In this document: piece by piece, positions 1 through 6,876 of the stretch | How the letters are laid out: every line of letters starts with the position of its first letter | Position numbering within the stretch: the first letter of the stretch is position 1 | Virus record (IMG/VR): IMGVR_UViG_3300044838_000009 | Location: 1 to 20,860 of that record | Source of the DNA: a virus | Direction: 5' to 3' (one strand) | Length of the DNA: 20,860 nt | The notes under the pieces: model-generated | Databases searched by the model: none | The model's input: the letters and a program-made list of their open reading frames with translations, nothing else | What the model was told of the DNA's origin: nothing | Program-made: the position numbers and the translations under genes

Positions 1-692
1 TGCGCAATCGGTTTCTGTATGGGCTTTATGGTTCCACGACGGACGGCGCGCTGTGGACATCCGAGATGATCGACTCGGGCCGCGTCATGGATGGCGACAC
101 GCCGGATATGCAGCGGATCATCATTGCGGTTGATCCTTCTGGCTGCTCTGGGCCGGAAGATATTCGGAGCGATGAAATTGGGATCATTGTGGGAGGGCTG
201 GGGACGGACGGCCGCGCTTATGTCTTGGAGGATTTGTCAGGACGATTTGGACCGCAGCAATGGGGGAAAATCGTCGTTTCGGCCTTTGATCGCTGGCGAG
301 CCGATGCGATTGTGGCTGAGACAAATTTCGGCGGGGCCATGGTCAGGGAAGTATTGAGAGCAGCGGCAAGCGAAGCCAAGCATCAGGCGTTGCCGTTCAA
401 GCTTGTTCATGCCTCGCGGGGCAAGGTCGTTCGTGCCGAGCCGATCGCGGCTTTATATGGAACGGAAGAGAAAGTTGGCAAAATCTCGCATGTTGGTATA
501 TTTCCTTTGTTAGAGGATCAAATGATGGGTTTCACCACCGCAGGGTTTACGGGCGAGCGTTCGCCGGATCGTGCCGACGCCTTGGTATGGTGCATGGCGG
601 AATTATTCCCTGCGCTTTCACGACCTGAGAAAAAGCACTATGAGCCGCCGATTGAGAAGAACGAATCAGGTGCTCATGGCTGGCTTGGCTGA
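1..692 (+). CDS. terL: Terminase large subunit, C-terminal nuclease part (5' end outside window)
   Basis: The frame is open from the window edge (first whole codon at 3), so this is the 3' part of a longer gene. The ATG at 66 is internal. The visible part is the RNase H-like nuclease domain that cuts concatemeric DNA during headful packaging. A WTSEMI segment ends the ATPase-nuclease linker. It is followed by a hydrophobic strand with the first acidic residue (IIIAVDPS), a second acidic strand (VAETNFGG) and the C-terminal acidic motif (SPDRADALVW). These are the three metal-binding positions usual in TerL nucleases. The stop overlaps the portal start (TGATG), the usual terL-portal order. No ATPase motifs are visible because they lie upstream. 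Confidence 0.88.
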   Translation, partial: RNRFLYGLYGSTTDGALWTSEMIDSGRVMDGDTPDMQRIIIAVDPSGCSGPEDIRSDEIGIIVGGLGTDGRAYVLEDLSGRFGPQQWGKIVVSAFDRWRADAIVAETNFGGAMVREVLRAAASEAKHQALPFKLVHASRGKVVRAEPIAALYGTEEKVGKISHVGIFPLLEDQMMGFTTAGFTGERSPDRADALVWCMAELFPALSRPEKKHYEPPIEKNESGAHGWLG

Positions 693-2890
693 TGGCAAGT
701 GACCTCGCCAAGATCAATGACGACGAACCGGATGAGCGTTCACCGGGCCAAAAGATTGATGATGAGATTTTGAAGGAAGGGCGCGAACGGTTCAAACGCG
801 CCTATGAATTTGAGAGCGACTTCCGCCCACAATATATCGAGGATGTGAAATTCGCGGCGGGCGATTCGGACAATCATTGGCAATGGCCGTCTGAGGTCTA
901 TAACGCCCGCGTTTCGGATACGAGCAAGCGGCCTACGCTCACCGTTAATATTGTGCAGGGCAACGTATTCCAGATCACCAATGATTTTCGGCAGAACATG
1001 CCGAGTGTCGCGATTAAACCGACCGGCGATGAATCGACCTTTGACAGCGCCCAGATTTACGAAGCCCTGATGCGGAACGTGGAATATACGTCTGGAGCAC
1101 GATCAATCTACATGGATGCTTATCAAAGCTCAGTTGAGGGCGGCATTGGGTATTGTCGTGTCGTTACCAAATTCGATGATGAGGATTCCTGGGATCAGTC
1201 GTTTTTCATTGAGCCGGTGCGGTCACATCTCGGGGTGTTACTGGATTGCGACATCAAGCAAAAGGACGGCTCGGATGCGCTCTGGGGTTTCATCTGGGAT
1301 CAGCTTCCGAAGAAAGAATTTGAGCGGCAATATCCCAAGGTTGAACTGACGACACAGACTAGTCCGCTGGATATCGCAGACGACTGGATCGGGGAGGATT
1401 CGGTCAGGATTGCGGAATATTACCGGATTTTGCAGGAAGCCGACACGCTAATTCATTTTCAGGACGAAAACGGTCAGACCGCTCAATTCAAGATGAGCGA
1501 AATGCCGAAAGAAATGGAGAAGGCGTTGAAAGCTGCGGAGGAACGCGGGGCAGAGATACGGCGGCGCAAGATTTGGAACAAGAAGCTGCAATGGTTCAAG
1601 ATCGCTGGCAATCAGATCGTGGCGCGAGTTGAGAAGCTGCCAGGCTCCGGCAAATATATTCCGATCATTCGGTTCCTGGGGCGGGAGCGGATGATTGAGG
1701 GGCGGCTGGATCGCAAGGGCATTGTGCGACCGCTCAAGGATGCGCAGCGGATGCTGAATTATTATGCCAGCACGGATGCCGAATTTAACGCATTACAGCC
1801 CAAGTCGCCCTACATCGGATATGCCGAATCGTTTGAGGGCAACGAGACGACATGGAACAAATTGAACACGGGCAATCCGGCTTGGCTGCCGGTGAACGCT
1901 GGCGATAATCCGGAAAATCCGTTGCCGATGCCCCAGCGAATCACAGGCCCCACGGACGCGCCAGCCTATTCCAATGGCATGATGCGCGCGGTGCAGCACA
2001 TGGGGCTGATTTCAGGGATTAACGACGCCAAGCAAGGCAATATGAGCAATGAGCGTTCGGGGCTAGCGATACAGGCCCGCAGTCGTGGTGCTGAAAACGC
2101 CAATTACGATTTTGCTGAGAATGCCGCGATGGCGGTGCAATATATCGGGCGGATTTTCATTGATTGGGCACCGGACGTTTACGACACGGAACGCACCATC
2201 AAGGCCATGGGGCGGGACGGACAGCAAACCGACATCACGATCCAGCCTGATCTAAAGCAGGCGATGATGAAAAAGACCGTGGATGATGTGCAGAAGGTGC
2301 TGTTTGACCCCAGCGTGGGCAAATACGAGGTTCAATCGAATGTAGGGCCGTCGTTTGCGACGCAACGTGAGCAGGCATGGGAAGCCTCTGTGGGGGTTAT
2401 CACCAAGGCCCCGGAGCTGATGGCCAAGATGGGCGATCTGGCATTCCGGACGGCGGATTTTCCATTGGCGGACAAAATCGCGGAACGTTTGCAGCGGGAT
2501 ATCGAGCACAATGCGCCGTGGTTATTGCAGGACGGCCAGCCTCCAGCCATTGTGCAGCAGCTCACCCAGCAGCTACAGCAGGTTCAAGGCATCAATGCCC
2601 AACTTTTGGATGAATTGGGCAAGAAGGAAAAGAAACTTCAGGATCAGCAGGTTGATTTGGGCCTGAAGGCGTTTGATTCGCATACCAAGCGGTATGACGC
2701 GGTTTCCAAGCGGGTAACGGCGGTTTCTAATGCCGAGCCGGAATTGGAGCGCGTTGGGGAAGGTGCTGACCTTAAGAAAATGATACGTGAAACATTGCGG
2801 GATTTGCTGGGCGATCAAGATACAGATCATCCGCCGACATTGCAGGTTGAACACACTCACACCATTGAGCCTCTGGAGCCCATCCAATGA
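692..2890 (+). CDS. Portal protein, P22 gp1-like
   Basis: The product is 732 aa, close to the 725 aa of P22 portal, and follows terL directly. Portal proteins form the dodecameric ring at one capsid vertex through which DNA is packaged and ejected. Family-type features are an N-terminal segment with a YIEDVKFAAGD stretch, VNIVQGNVFQITNDFRQN (typical of P22-like portals), and a RPLKDAQRMLNYY segment in the stem/clip region. The C-terminal third is Gln-rich and coiled-coil-like (roughly residues 615-665), like the barrel helix of P22 portal. The ATG at 692 shares its A with the terL stop. The assignment rests on family resemblance plus position; no alignment was run. Confidence 0.88.
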   Translation: MASDLAKINDDEPDERSPGQKIDDEILKEGRERFKRAYEFESDFRPQYIEDVKFAAGDSDNHWQWPSEVYNARVSDTSKRPTLTVNIVQGNVFQITNDFRQNMPSVAIKPTGDESTFDSAQIYEALMRNVEYTSGARSIYMDAYQSSVEGGIGYCRVVTKFDDEDSWDQSFFIEPVRSHLGVLLDCDIKQKDGSDALWGFIWDQLPKKEFERQYPKVELTTQTSPLDIADDWIGEDSVRIAEYYRILQEADTLIHFQDENGQTAQFKMSEMPKEMEKALKAAEERGAEIRRRKIWNKKLQWFKIAGNQIVARVEKLPGSGKYIPIIRFLGRERMIEGRLDRKGIVRPLKDAQRMLNYYASTDAEFNALQPKSPYIGYAESFEGNETTWNKLNTGNPAWLPVNAGDNPENPLPMPQRITGPTDAPAYSNGMMRAVQHMGLISGINDAKQGNMSNERSGLAIQARSRGAENANYDFAENAAMAVQYIGRIFIDWAPDVYDTERTIKAMGRDGQQTDITIQPDLKQAMMKKTVDDVQKVLFDPSVGKYEVQSNVGPSFATQREQAWEASVGVITKAPELMAKMGDLAFRTADFPLADKIAERLQRDIEHNAPWLLQDGQPPAIVQQLTQQLQQVQGINAQLLDELGKKEKKLQDQQVDLGLKAFDSHTKRYDAVSKRVTAVSNAEPELERVGEGADLKKMIRETLRDLLGDQDTDHPPTLQVEHTHTIEPLEPIQ

Positions 2891-3273
2891 GTTTTCAGGA
2901 AGGCGTGCTGCTACGGAATGCCAAGCTGAATGCGATCAATACGAATCTTGGCGCGACGGCGACCTTGAAGATATTTTCCGGGGCCGAGTCTGGTAACTGC
3001 GCGGCGGCTGATCCGGCTGGGCTGCTTTGCACGATCAATCTTCCTGCTACCCCGATGGGGGCAGCTTCTGCGGGAGCGATTGCATTGAACGGAACATGGT
3101 CTAACAATGCGAGCGCGGGCGGAACGGCGGCATCGTTCCGGATTTACGACAGCTCGGCGAATTGCGCCTTTCAGGGCAATACCACGACCGATATGGTTTT
3201 GAATAATACTTCTATTGCATCGGGACAGACGGTCACTGTGGTCACCTTCGGCATTACAACTGGCAACGCATGA
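2887..3273 (+). CDS. Small virion-associated protein, function unknown
   Basis: The product is 128 aa and starts in an ATGA overlap with the portal stop. The N-terminus (FQEGVLLRNAKLNAINTNLG) is followed by a Gly/Ala/Ser/Thr-rich stretch with alternating hydrophobics and many small residues. The C-terminus resembles a beta strand-rich domain. It contains several Cys (CAAADPAGLLC, NCAFQG) but no clear metal motif. Composition and position between portal and scaffold suggest a minor capsid or decoration protein. That is inference, since I do not recognise a named family. Translation is probably coupled to portal and to the next gene, which overlaps by 4 bases. Confidence 0.75.
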   Translation: MSFQEGVLLRNAKLNAINTNLGATATLKIFSGAESGNCAAADPAGLLCTINLPATPMGAASAGAIALNGTWSNNASAGGTAASFRIYDSSANCAFQGNTTTDMVLNNTSIASGQTVTVVTFGITTGNA

Positions 3274-3554
3274 GCGGCGACAACACACAGGTTAACACTG
3301 GCTCCGGCGATTTTGTCAGGGACATTGATCGATCAGTTAATCCTGTGCCGATTGCGGCCAAAACACAGATTGTGCAGATTGATGCTGGGGGACAGAGCGA
3401 AGAACAACTCGTCAGTTGCGACAATCCTTTGCCGATTTATGATCAATATCGTCCGGTTCGTGATCGGTTGGCGCTGCAATCGTTATTGCTGCAACAGACC
3501 GGCGGCAATGGATTTGTGCCGATTGAAATAACGACTTTCCTGGTAGGAGGCTAG
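3270..3554 (+). CDS. Hypothetical minor virion protein
   Basis: The product is 94 aa and starts in an ATGA overlap with the preceding stop. The sequence is soluble and without membrane segments. It contains TGSGDFVRDIDRSVNP and ends in a hydrophobic FLVGG tail. A strong ribosome-binding site for the next gene (TAGGAGG, 3544-3550) lies inside its last codons, so the two genes are read in sequence. No catalytic motif is visible. The position within the portal-to-scaffold block suggests a structural or assembly role, but nothing in the protein proves it. Confidence 0.7.
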   Translation: MSGDNTQVNTGSGDFVRDIDRSVNPVPIAAKTQIVQIDAGGQSEEQLVSCDNPLPIYDQYRPVRDRLALQSLLLQQTGGNGFVPIEITTFLVGG

Positions 3555-3557
3555 ACC

Positions 3558-4322
3558 ATGTTATCACCACAGGCGCTTGTTCGTGGCCTTGTTCAGCGTG
3601 CGCTGCCGTCGTTCAATCCAGATTCAGCCAATAACGATGTTGCTTTTCGTCAGTGGCCCTACGGCGAGCAGGCCGTTATGTCGCTGGTTCGAAAATCTCA
3701 CGTTCTGGCGGATGAGGGCACTTACTTTATCGCCAATAACGCGCAGACCGGCATTGTTCCTACTTATGGAACAGCGTTTTCGGCAACAGCTCCATTCATT
3801 TCGATTTACAACGGCAATACTAACAATCAGCGACTTTATCTCGATTACATTGCATTGGTAGCTATCGCCGCCGGATTGCAGACGACGACGGCGGGTTATA
3901 CCGCTGCCGCTGTCGTTATCGACAATATCAATCGTTTTACTTCGGGCGGAACGGCTATTGGTGCTGGCGTCAATGCCAATATGGCTTCCAGCAACGCCTC
4001 TGGCGCGACAATCAATTGCGGTGCCATCCTGGCTCCTGCGGCATCTGGCGCGGCTCGCACGCTGGTGGGAGTACGCAATCTGCGCCCATCTGTTTCAACG
4101 ACAGTTATCAACGTGGTTGGCGACATGAACTTGTTGAATTTCGGTTCGGTCGAGGGCGCTGTGGGTTCTATCACTATCGCCAACGCCAACATTATGCCGC
4201 AGGCGATGCCGCCAGTTGTTATTGCCCCCGGCCATACGGCGCTGCTTTATCTTTGGTTCCCAGTGATGACCGCTCCATCCGCCGCCACCTACGCGCCGGA
4301 AATTGGTTTCTGGGTCCGATAA
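3558..4322 (+). CDS. Putative structural protein, beta-rich, unknown family
   Basis: The product is 254 aa. The ATG is preceded by TAGGAGG with about 7 bases of spacing, one of the best ribosome-binding sites in the window, which suggests an abundant product. The first 50 residues resemble a compact N-terminal domain (RQWPYGEQAVMSLVRKSHVL). The rest is Ala/Thr/Ile/Val-rich with regular strands, including YNGNTNNQRLYLDYIALVAI and the C-terminal GHTALLYLWFPV. It reads like a capsid decoration or virion surface protein. Position between portal and scaffold supports a virion role. No enzyme motif or signal peptide is visible. The function is inferred. Confidence 0.75.
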   Translation: MLSPQALVRGLVQRALPSFNPDSANNDVAFRQWPYGEQAVMSLVRKSHVLADEGTYFIANNAQTGIVPTYGTAFSATAPFISIYNGNTNNQRLYLDYIALVAIAAGLQTTTAGYTAAAVVIDNINRFTSGGTAIGAGVNANMASSNASGATINCGAILAPAASGAARTLVGVRNLRPSVSTTVINVVGDMNLLNFGSVEGAVGSITIANANIMPQAMPPVVIAPGHTALLYLWFPVMTAPSAATYAPEIGFWVR

Positions 4323-4342
4323 AAACCTTATAGGGAGCGTGC

Positions 4343-4702
4343 ATGTCGCTCCTGCTTCTATTCAATAATCAAGTAATTACTGCGTCGCTTTCGGTGACGG
4401 AAGCAGACGATGTTTTGTCGGCTGCTGGCAGCGTTTTGGTCAGTGGTGCGCTCACAGTTATTGAAGTGGATGACACTCTTGCTTCAACCGCTGCGGCACT
4501 CATTAGCGGCTCATTAACGGTCACGGAATCCAGCGATTCGCTCGCATCGGCTGGTGGACCTATAGCGGCTGGCTCTCTGACCATCACTGAGGCCAATGAT
4601 ATATTGTCAGCTACCGCTGGCCTGATCGTGGCTGGAAATCTTGCTGCAACTGAAGCAAACGACACGGCGATCTTGCAATTATCGAAGATGACGACGCGCT
4701 GA
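4343..4702 (+). CDS. Tandem-repeat protein, 5' portion (frame broken near 4661)
   Basis: The product is 119 aa as read. After about 10 residues it consists of four full repeats and part of a fifth, each of 21 residues, with a core like SLTVTEADDxLASTA. After TEAND (ending at 4663) the repeat pattern is lost, and the frame runs through 13 unrelated residues to a stop at 4700-4702. The same repeat resumes one frame lower from 4666 (GDLAIIEDDDAL). AGGGAGCG sits just before the ATG. With the next entry this looks like one gene of about 280 codons that was disrupted, or one expressed through an unusual event. Regular acidic beta-type repeats suggest a fibrous or decoration protein, which is inference. 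Confidence 0.6.
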   Translation: MSLLLLFNNQVITASLSVTEADDVLSAAGSVLVSGALTVIEVDDTLASTAAALISGSLTVTESSDSLASAGGPIAAGSLTITEANDILSATAGLIVAGNLAATEANDTAILQLSKMTTR

Positions 4703-5083
4703 TTTCCGCCGCAACGGTGCTGATTTCCGGCGATCTCAGCATCACTGAGAACAATGATATACTGGCATCAACGGGCACAGTGGGTTTTCCAGCTATTACT
4801 GGAAATCTGGCGGTCACTGAGGCAAATGACAGCCTGAGTTCGACTTCCACCACGGCGATTATTGCTCATGCAGCCATCTTGGAAGCGGCTGATTTGCTCT
4901 CGTCAACGGCAACAACATCAATCGAGGCCAACGCAACCATTACAGAAATGGCCGATTTGCTGGCCTCAACGGCAAGAGCGATAATTGTCGGCAATCTCAA
5001 TATTACGGAAGCGGACGACGAACCGTTAACGCCGGTCTTTGCGAATCTGTCAGTTACAGAGGATTCGGACGTTTCATTCGGTT
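4373..5083 (+). repeat. About twelve coding repeats of 63 bp (21 aa)
   Basis: Units share the pattern (I/V)xGxLxVTExxDxLxSTxxxx. Spacing is 21 residues except at two places. One unit carries three extra residues (TGTVGFPA, near 4780). At 4661-4668 about ten residues are missing together with a frame change. The unit sequences differ at the DNA level, so the array is old rather than freshly amplified. There are no spacers, so it is not a CRISPR array. Confidence 0.85.
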
Positions 5084-5202
5084 TCGTGGTGCAAAAGGAA
5101 TATCCGTCACCTGATGGCGGACCAGGGATTTCATATCCGAACCCGTTAACGGACATTCGAGGCGCGATGGGGTTGCCAGTGCCGAGCCAGACGGCATCGT
5201 AA
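4717..5202 (+). CDS. Tandem-repeat protein, 3' portion (GTG start uncertain)
   Basis: The first usual start is the GTG at 4717, but the frame is open from 4654 and already encodes repeat sequence from 4666. The listed start may therefore only be the first permissible codon after a frameshift. It carries about six more 21-residue repeats (for example SITENNDILASTG, NLAVTEANDSLSST). A non-repeat tail follows, with YPSPDGGPGISYPNPLTDIR and ending in VPSQTAS. There is no ribosome-binding site before 4717. This supports descent from the same gene as 4343-4702. If it is independently translated, it would have to be by reinitiation after the stop at 4702. Confidence 0.5.
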   Translation: MLISGDLSITENNDILASTGTVGFPAITGNLAVTEANDSLSSTSTTAIIAHAAILEAADLLSSTATTSIEANATITEMADLLASTARAIIVGNLNITEADDEPLTPVFANLSVTEDSDVSFGFVVQKEYPSPDGGPGISYPNPLTDIRGAMGLPVPSQTAS

Positions 5203-5257
5203 TTGGCATTGAAAATAATTGTTGTGCCATCCGAATTAATGTGCCAATATCTGTGCC
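5203..5257 (+). promoter_or_regulatory. Intergenic gap with three TGTGCCA direct repeats
   Basis: This AT-rich gap lies between the repeat gene and the next ORF. TGTGCCA occurs at 5223-5229, 5240-5246 and 5252-5258, the last running into the ATG. A weak TTGAAA-like hexamer lies at 5209-5214, without a convincing -10. It could be a small operator or promoter, or chance. No good ribosome-binding site precedes the ATG at 5258. Confidence 0.2.
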
Positions 5258-5638
5258 ATGGAAAAACAACCATCCAAGGCTGATCAGGTAACGGCGCTCC
5301 GATTAGCGCGACATGCGGCAAGAAATACCCCAGAGGCATCTGGTACGGCTCGCTCACCCAATCCCAGAGCGAAAGCAACCAAAGGCAAAGCCGGAACGGC
5401 TGAGGTTAACGGCCTCGTAAGACGATCTACCGCCGGAATGGGGTTGCGAGTAGGCGAGGCTGACGCGGTTCAGCCTGCAACGTCTGAGAATAGGGACGTG
5501 ACATGCCGGAGAGACGGCAACCCTATTCGCAAGCCCGGCAGGCCCAAGATTGAAGGTCTTCGTCCATGGGAGGCTGAAAATATTTCCCGCAGCACCTATT
5601 ACCGGGATCGCCGCAAGGCAGAGGAAAAAGCCAAATGA
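5258..5638 (+). CDS. Small basic protein with C-terminal GRPK/RPWEAE motif
   Basis: The product is 126 aa and strongly basic. The first 90 residues are low in hydrophobics and rich in Arg, Ala and Gly, and probably disordered. The C-terminal 35 residues read KPGRPKIEGLRPWEAENI followed by SRSTYYRDRRK. From memory, GRPK...RPWEAEGxSRxTxYRR segments recur in small alphaproteobacterial and phage proteins and resemble a short helix-turn-helix. DNA binding is therefore plausible but unproven. The stop overlaps the next microgene (ATGA, 5635-5638). The start is uncertain because no clear ribosome-binding site precedes it. Confidence 0.6.
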   Translation: MEKQPSKADQVTALRLARHAARNTPEASGTARSPNPRAKATKGKAGTAEVNGLVRRSTAGMGLRVGEADAVQPATSENRDVTCRRDGNPIRKPGRPKIEGLRPWEAENISRSTYYRDRRKAEEKAK

Positions 5639-5712
5639 GTGAGTTTTTGATTGATGTACTTCTGGCCCAAGCGATAATCTGTTTCCTATGGGCGCTGGCG
5701 ACAACTGGCTGA
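5635..5712 (+). CDS. 25-aa membrane microprotein
   Basis: The ATG overlaps the preceding stop (ATGA). The product is almost entirely one hydrophobic helix (LLAQAIICFLWALATTG) after a short acidic start, so a single-span membrane peptide is likely. Its stop at 5710-5712 is followed immediately by the next ATG at 5713. The tight coupling on both sides argues for a real gene despite its length. No function can be assigned; holin-like or superinfection roles are guesses. Confidence 0.5.
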   Translation: MSEFLIDVLLAQAIICFLWALATTG

Positions 5713-5823
5713 ATGTTTATGACATGGTATTTGCCATTGTTGGTTTACGTCGCAGTTCAGTTGATCGGCCACGCTATCGCTGCGGTTATCATCATCCGCG
5801 AATATCCGGAGATGGAACCATGA
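5713..5823 (+). CDS. 36-aa membrane microprotein
   Basis: It starts directly after the previous stop (TGA ATG) and ends in an ATGA overlap with the next gene. There is one strong hydrophobic stretch of about 25 residues (WYLPLLVYVAVQLIGHAIAA and onward) and a charged tail REYPEMEP. It is predicted to be a single-pass inner-membrane peptide. It belongs to a chain of four short genes joined by 0-4 base overlaps, which favours real translation. No family is recognised. Confidence 0.5.
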   Translation: MFMTWYLPLLVYVAVQLIGHAIAAVIIIREYPEMEP

Positions 5824-5939
5824 TTCGCTGGTGGCACCATTTCCGCAATGAGCGCTATGTCTGGCGACTGATAACGTTGTATCAGATCGAAAAAGCATTT
5901 CGAGATTGGCCGTTGCCGTTGAAGCGGAGAGCATTTTGA
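5820..5939 (+). CDS. 39-aa basic aromatic microprotein
   Basis: The start (ATGA, 5820-5823) overlaps the preceding stop. The product is rich in Trp, Arg and His (MIRWWHHFRNERYVWRL) and ends LPLKRRAF. It has no membrane span but could lie on a membrane surface as an amphipathic helix. A longer form from an upstream ATG at 5688 is possible. The overlap-coupled start fits the neighbouring pattern better. Function is unknown. Confidence 0.5.
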   Translation: MIRWWHHFRNERYVWRLITLYQIEKAFRDWPLPLKRRAF

Positions 5940-6118
5940 GCGCTGAGATAATTCCGTTCAAACCCAAGGCAGATCATGGTGCGCTCCGCAGGTCGCTCGG
6001 CGTGAAAAAAGGCGAGAAAATCCCTGAAAAGAAGCTTGAGAAAGCCGAGCATTCGAAGAACAAGACGACGGCTAAACGAGCGCGACTGGCCGAAACGCTG
6101 AAAAAGCTGCGGAAATGA
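5936..6118 (+). CDS. Lysine-rich small protein (TTG start)
   Basis: The chosen start is the TTG at 5936, because GGAG at 5926-5929 lies 6 bases upstream and the codon overlaps the previous stop (TTGA). This gives 60 aa. A longer form from the TTG at 5906 would have no ribosome-binding site. The protein begins with SAEIIPFKPK and the rest is strongly Lys/Arg-rich and helical (EKIPEKKLEKAEHSKNK, RLAETLKKLRK). It could bind nucleic acid, which composition alone cannot show. It ends in an ATGA overlap with the next gene. Confidence 0.6.
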   Translation: MSAEIIPFKPKADHGALRRSLGVKKGEKIPEKKLEKAEHSKNKTTAKRARLAETLKKLRK

Positions 6119-6570
6119 CGGTCCTTTTAGTGCGCCGCATGGCGAAAGATTTGGCTGGCATCTTCTATGAAGAAGCCGATAGCGGTCGCCTATGGTCCGA
6201 CACGCGAGAAGAACACGCGCGCTCCAAGCGCTTCCGCGATACTTACCCGACGCTTTCGGATTACATGAAGGGCTATCAGCGTTGCTCCGAGACATTCGCG
6301 CCTGAGTTTGACGAAGAGGGCAATCCGCCGTTTGGATATTTCCGCGTTGAAGGCTCCGATCGATGGTGGAAGCTGGATCGACCTGGATGGCAATATTTTG
6401 TGGAACAGGCGATTACCACGCTCGCAACCATGCTCAACAATCCCACGGTGTCAGATCACGAAAAATCTGTTATAGCTGAAGCGCTGATTGAAGAAAACGC
6501 GCGGGCAACATCGGGCAAAGGTGAGCAAGTGCTACAGCGGCGCATGGCTGGGAAAACGCAGATCAATTAA
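6115..6570 (+). CDS. Hypothetical phage protein, 151 aa
   Basis: It starts in an ATGA overlap with the previous gene. It is a soluble mixed protein without membrane segments. Notable stretches are ARSKRFRDTYPTLSDYMKGY, a Trp-rich segment (DRWWKLDRPGWQYFVEQA) and an alpha-helical C-terminus. I do not recognise a family. It closes the overlapping run that begins at 5258. A long perfect inverted repeat follows 30 bases after its stop, so transcript processing or attenuation may occur here. Confidence 0.7.
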   Translation: MTVLLVRRMAKDLAGIFYEEADSGRLWSDTREEHARSKRFRDTYPTLSDYMKGYQRCSETFAPEFDEEGNPPFGYFRVEGSDRWWKLDRPGWQYFVEQAITTLATMLNNPTVSDHEKSVIAEALIEENARATSGKGEQVLQRRMAGKTQIN

Positions 6571-6600
6571 GAATTTCCCTCTAGCAATGGAGGTGTGAAA

Positions 6601-6645
6601 AGAAGCGGCTCCTAGTGTCTGGAACTTACCAATGGAGCCGCTTCT
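6601..6645 (+). repeat. Perfect 12-bp inverted repeat (stem-loop)
   Basis: AGAAGCGGCTCC (6601-6612) and GGAGCCGCTTCT (6634-6645) are perfect complements with a 21-base loop. No T-run follows, so it is not a standard intrinsic terminator. The 3' arm ends 7 bases before the GGAGGG ribosome-binding site of the next gene. It could block upstream ribosomes, protect a processed 3' end or be an RNase III site. Confidence 0.8.
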
Positions 6646-6663
6646 GTGAATTGGAGGGATGCC

Positions 6664-6834
6664 ATGGTCGATTGCATGAAACATACCGATCAATTCTGCA
6701 AGGAATGCGGGACATATCGACATTGTTTTGAAAGCGATGAACGGCCAAGTCGTCTAGTCAGGCGCGAAATGCCGATCTATATCGTTGTAGATGATGCCGG
6801 AAACGATATAACCGATCAGCTTTTTCCGGAATAA
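6664..6834 (+). CDS. Small Cys/His-rich protein, possible zinc knuckle
   Basis: The start at the ATG at 6664 is preferred over the in-frame GTG at 6646, because GGAGGG (6653-6658) lies 5 bases before it. The product is 56 aa. The N-terminal 21 residues contain C4, H7, C12, C15, H20 and C21 (DQFCKECGTYRHC), enough ligands for one zinc ion. The C-terminal half is strand-like and ends DDAGNDITDQLFPE. Small zinc-ribbon proteins are common in phages, but no function can be given. A short hairpin (AACGG/CCGTT, 6835-6850) follows. Confidence 0.65.
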   Translation: MVDCMKHTDQFCKECGTYRHCFESDERPSRLVRREMPIYIVVDDAGNDITDQLFPE

Positions 6835-6876
6835 AACGGTCAGGGCCGTTAACCCAATCCCTGTCTTGGAGGAAAG

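Noticed and set aside
4373-5083. CRISPR-like regular repeats
   Set aside because: The units are coding, diverged and contiguous, with no conserved DNA repeat or unique spacers.
4866-5378. 170-codon open frame on the minus strand
   Set aside because: It is antisense to the repeat gene and the 5258 gene, whose repeat pattern is convincing. Long antisense frames are expected opposite codon-biased repeats.
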